This document shows positions 14,794 through 14,932 of a DNA stretch of 14,932 nucleotides, piece by piece; position 1 is the stretch's first letter, and each line of letters starts with the position of its first letter. Where the stretch lies: positions 1-14,932 of the forward strand of contig JAVVER010000083.1 in assembly GCA_032251145.1 (NCBI GenBank), written 5' to 3'. The stretch comes from BRH-c54 sp032251145. Lineage in GTDB: Bacteria > Bacteroidota > Bacteroidia > Flavobacteriales_E > Vicingaceae. Under the pieces are notes generated by a model that saw only the letters and a list, made by a program, of their open reading frames with translations, was not told the DNA's origin and searched no databases. Made by a program: the position numbers and the translations under genes.

Positions 14794-14932
14794 TTATTCT
14801 TCTTTGGCGTAAATAAGTGTAGAACAGTTAGATTCCTTAAAAATTTCGTTTGCCAACCTTCTTATGTCTTCGGCAGTAACTTTTCTGTATGCTTCTATAT
14901 CTGTATTTACTTTGTTGGCATTACCTAAAAGT
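14794..14932 (-). CDS. C-terminal end of an M16-family (insulinase-like) peptidase, partial
   Basis: The last 45 residues of a leftward gene whose start lies beyond the right edge; the frame has its first full codon at 14931 and ends in TAA at 14794-14796. The sequence runs from LLGNANKVNTDIEAYRKV through TAEDIRRLANEIFKESN to LIYAKEE. The pattern Y-R-x-V-T-x-E-D-I-x-R-x-A followed by a short strand ending in charged residues is the usual tail of M16B peptidases of Bacteroidota. The zinc site (HxxEH) would lie far upstream and is not visible, so it could be the active or the inactive subunit. It lies 88 bases upstream of bshA in the same direction. Confidence 0.75.
   Translation of the reverse strand, partial: LLGNANKVNTDIEAYRKVTAEDIRRLANEIFKESNCSTLIYAKEE

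Overview
The window looks like chromosomal DNA of a member of the Bacteroidota, most likely a flavobacterium-like marine or freshwater lineage. The sequence is visibly AT-rich. Two secreted proteins end in type IX secretion (T9SS) sorting domains. There is a TonB-dependent receptor of a Bacteroidota type, a bacillithiol gene (bshA), and a Bacteroidota-type -7 promoter element (TAnnTTTG). Genus and species cannot be read from the sequence.

Region 1 (about 41-8408) is one coherent surface locus built of two divergent gene sets around a shared control region (2844-3071). Leftward run: a secreted endonuclease/exonuclease/phosphatase (EEP) family enzyme, a second EEP enzyme with a T9SS tail, and a short exported protein of unknown function that may be truncated. 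Rightward run: a TonB-dependent outer-membrane receptor, a lipoprotein with an OB-fold-like region followed by a jelly-roll-like region, and a T9SS-exported protein with a nuclease-associated OB-fold-like domain, closed by a strong terminator (8373-8408). The gene content suggests that extracellular nucleic acid or another phosphodiester polymer is bound and cut at the surface and the products imported. The substrate is inference; the domains and layout are seen. The receptor operon has a probable promoter and a short structured leader.

Region 2 (8409-9016) is a gene-free stretch of about 600 bases. It holds three copies of a short dispersed repeat (core AACCTGAGTTCGATTATT), a possible structured RNA, a terminator hairpin for the leftward gene that follows, and a 161-bp extended palindrome with perfect 17-bp terminal inverted repeats that looks like a non-autonomous mobile element.

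Region 3 (9017-14932) is mainly housekeeping: a membrane-anchored PpiD/SurA-type folding factor (leftward), a second gene-free stretch of about 400 bases (11102-11500) with a 90-bp inverted-repeat element made from the same dispersed repeat, then gpsA and an exported isoaspartyl peptidase/asparaginase (rightward). Converging on these are bshA and the C-terminal end of an M16-family peptidase that runs off the right edge. The dispersed repeat also occurs at the left edge, where it supplies the stop codon of the first gene.
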